This document shows, in pieces, positions 5,908 through 5,932 of a stretch of 5,932 nt of DNA; position 1 is the first letter of the stretch, and each line of letters begins with the position of its first letter. This stretch comes from Polyangiaceae bacterium (GTDB lineage: Bacteria > Myxococcota > Polyangia > Polyangiales > Polyangiaceae), in NCBI GenBank assembly GCA_025936205.1, contig JAICTU010000535.1, positions 1-5,932 of the forward strand, in the 5' to 3' direction. The translations under genes were made by a program, and so were the position numbers. The notes beneath the pieces are model-generated. The model was given only the letters and a program-made list of their open reading frames with translations, was not told the origin of the DNA and searched no databases.

Positions 5908-5932
5908 ATGCTCGGTTCGCAGATTACGAGAA
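5908..5932 (+). CDS. Start of an unidentified gene, truncated by the right edge
   Basis: Only ATG and seven further codons (MLGSQITR) are inside the window, so no function can be assigned. The call rests on the strong Shine-Dalgarno sequence 6 bases upstream and the preceding non-coding stretch. A GTG at 5860-5862 is in frame with no stop before 5908, directly after an in-frame TAG (5857-5859), so a 16-residue longer N-terminus is possible; the ribosome binding site favours the ATG. The codons ATT and AGA are less GC-biased than in the neighbouring genes, as is often seen at gene starts. Confidence 0.5.

Overview
The window is GC-rich, tightly packed bacterial chromosome. Three traits point to Myxococcota (Polyangiales/Nannocystaceae-like): an FHA-domain protein that looks like the front of a sigma54-type regulator, a secreted lipoprotein with a Gly/Ser-rich linker and a cytochrome-like C-X4-C-H motif, and strong GC bias at third codon positions. 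This assignment is inference; there is no rRNA or marker gene here to confirm it.

Layout from left to right. At 1-504 (minus) is the N-terminal part of an FHA-domain protein that runs off the left edge. A 49-bp gap separates it from a divergent plus-strand gene at 554-1387, a nitrilase-superfamily amidase with an intact Glu-Lys-Cys triad. That gene converges, with only 7 bp between stop codons, on a minus-strand block. In transcription order the block is a cytochrome-like lipoprotein (5661-5047), an 86-bp gap, a CrtI/PYROXD2-like FAD oxidoreductase (4960-3365), and a membrane-embedded spermidine-synthase-like protein (3368-1395). The last two share a 4-base ATGA stop/start overlap, so they are almost certainly co-translated. 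A 21-bp imperfect palindrome sits on the convergent stop codons at 1388-1408. The right end (5662-5907) is a non-coding region with several small inverted repeats. It leads to a strong Shine-Dalgarno sequence and the first 25 bases of another plus-strand gene.

The most notable unit is the coupled pair of a flavin-dependent desaturase-like oxidoreductase and a 12-or-so-TM protein with a cytoplasmic SAM-binding Rossmann domain of the aminopropyltransferase type. The polyamine-site Asp motif of true spermidine synthases is not present in that domain. I infer that the two act in sequence on a membrane-associated small molecule; the substrate cannot be read from the sequence. I found no CRISPR array, insertion sequence, tRNA, rRNA or clear phage or defence gene.
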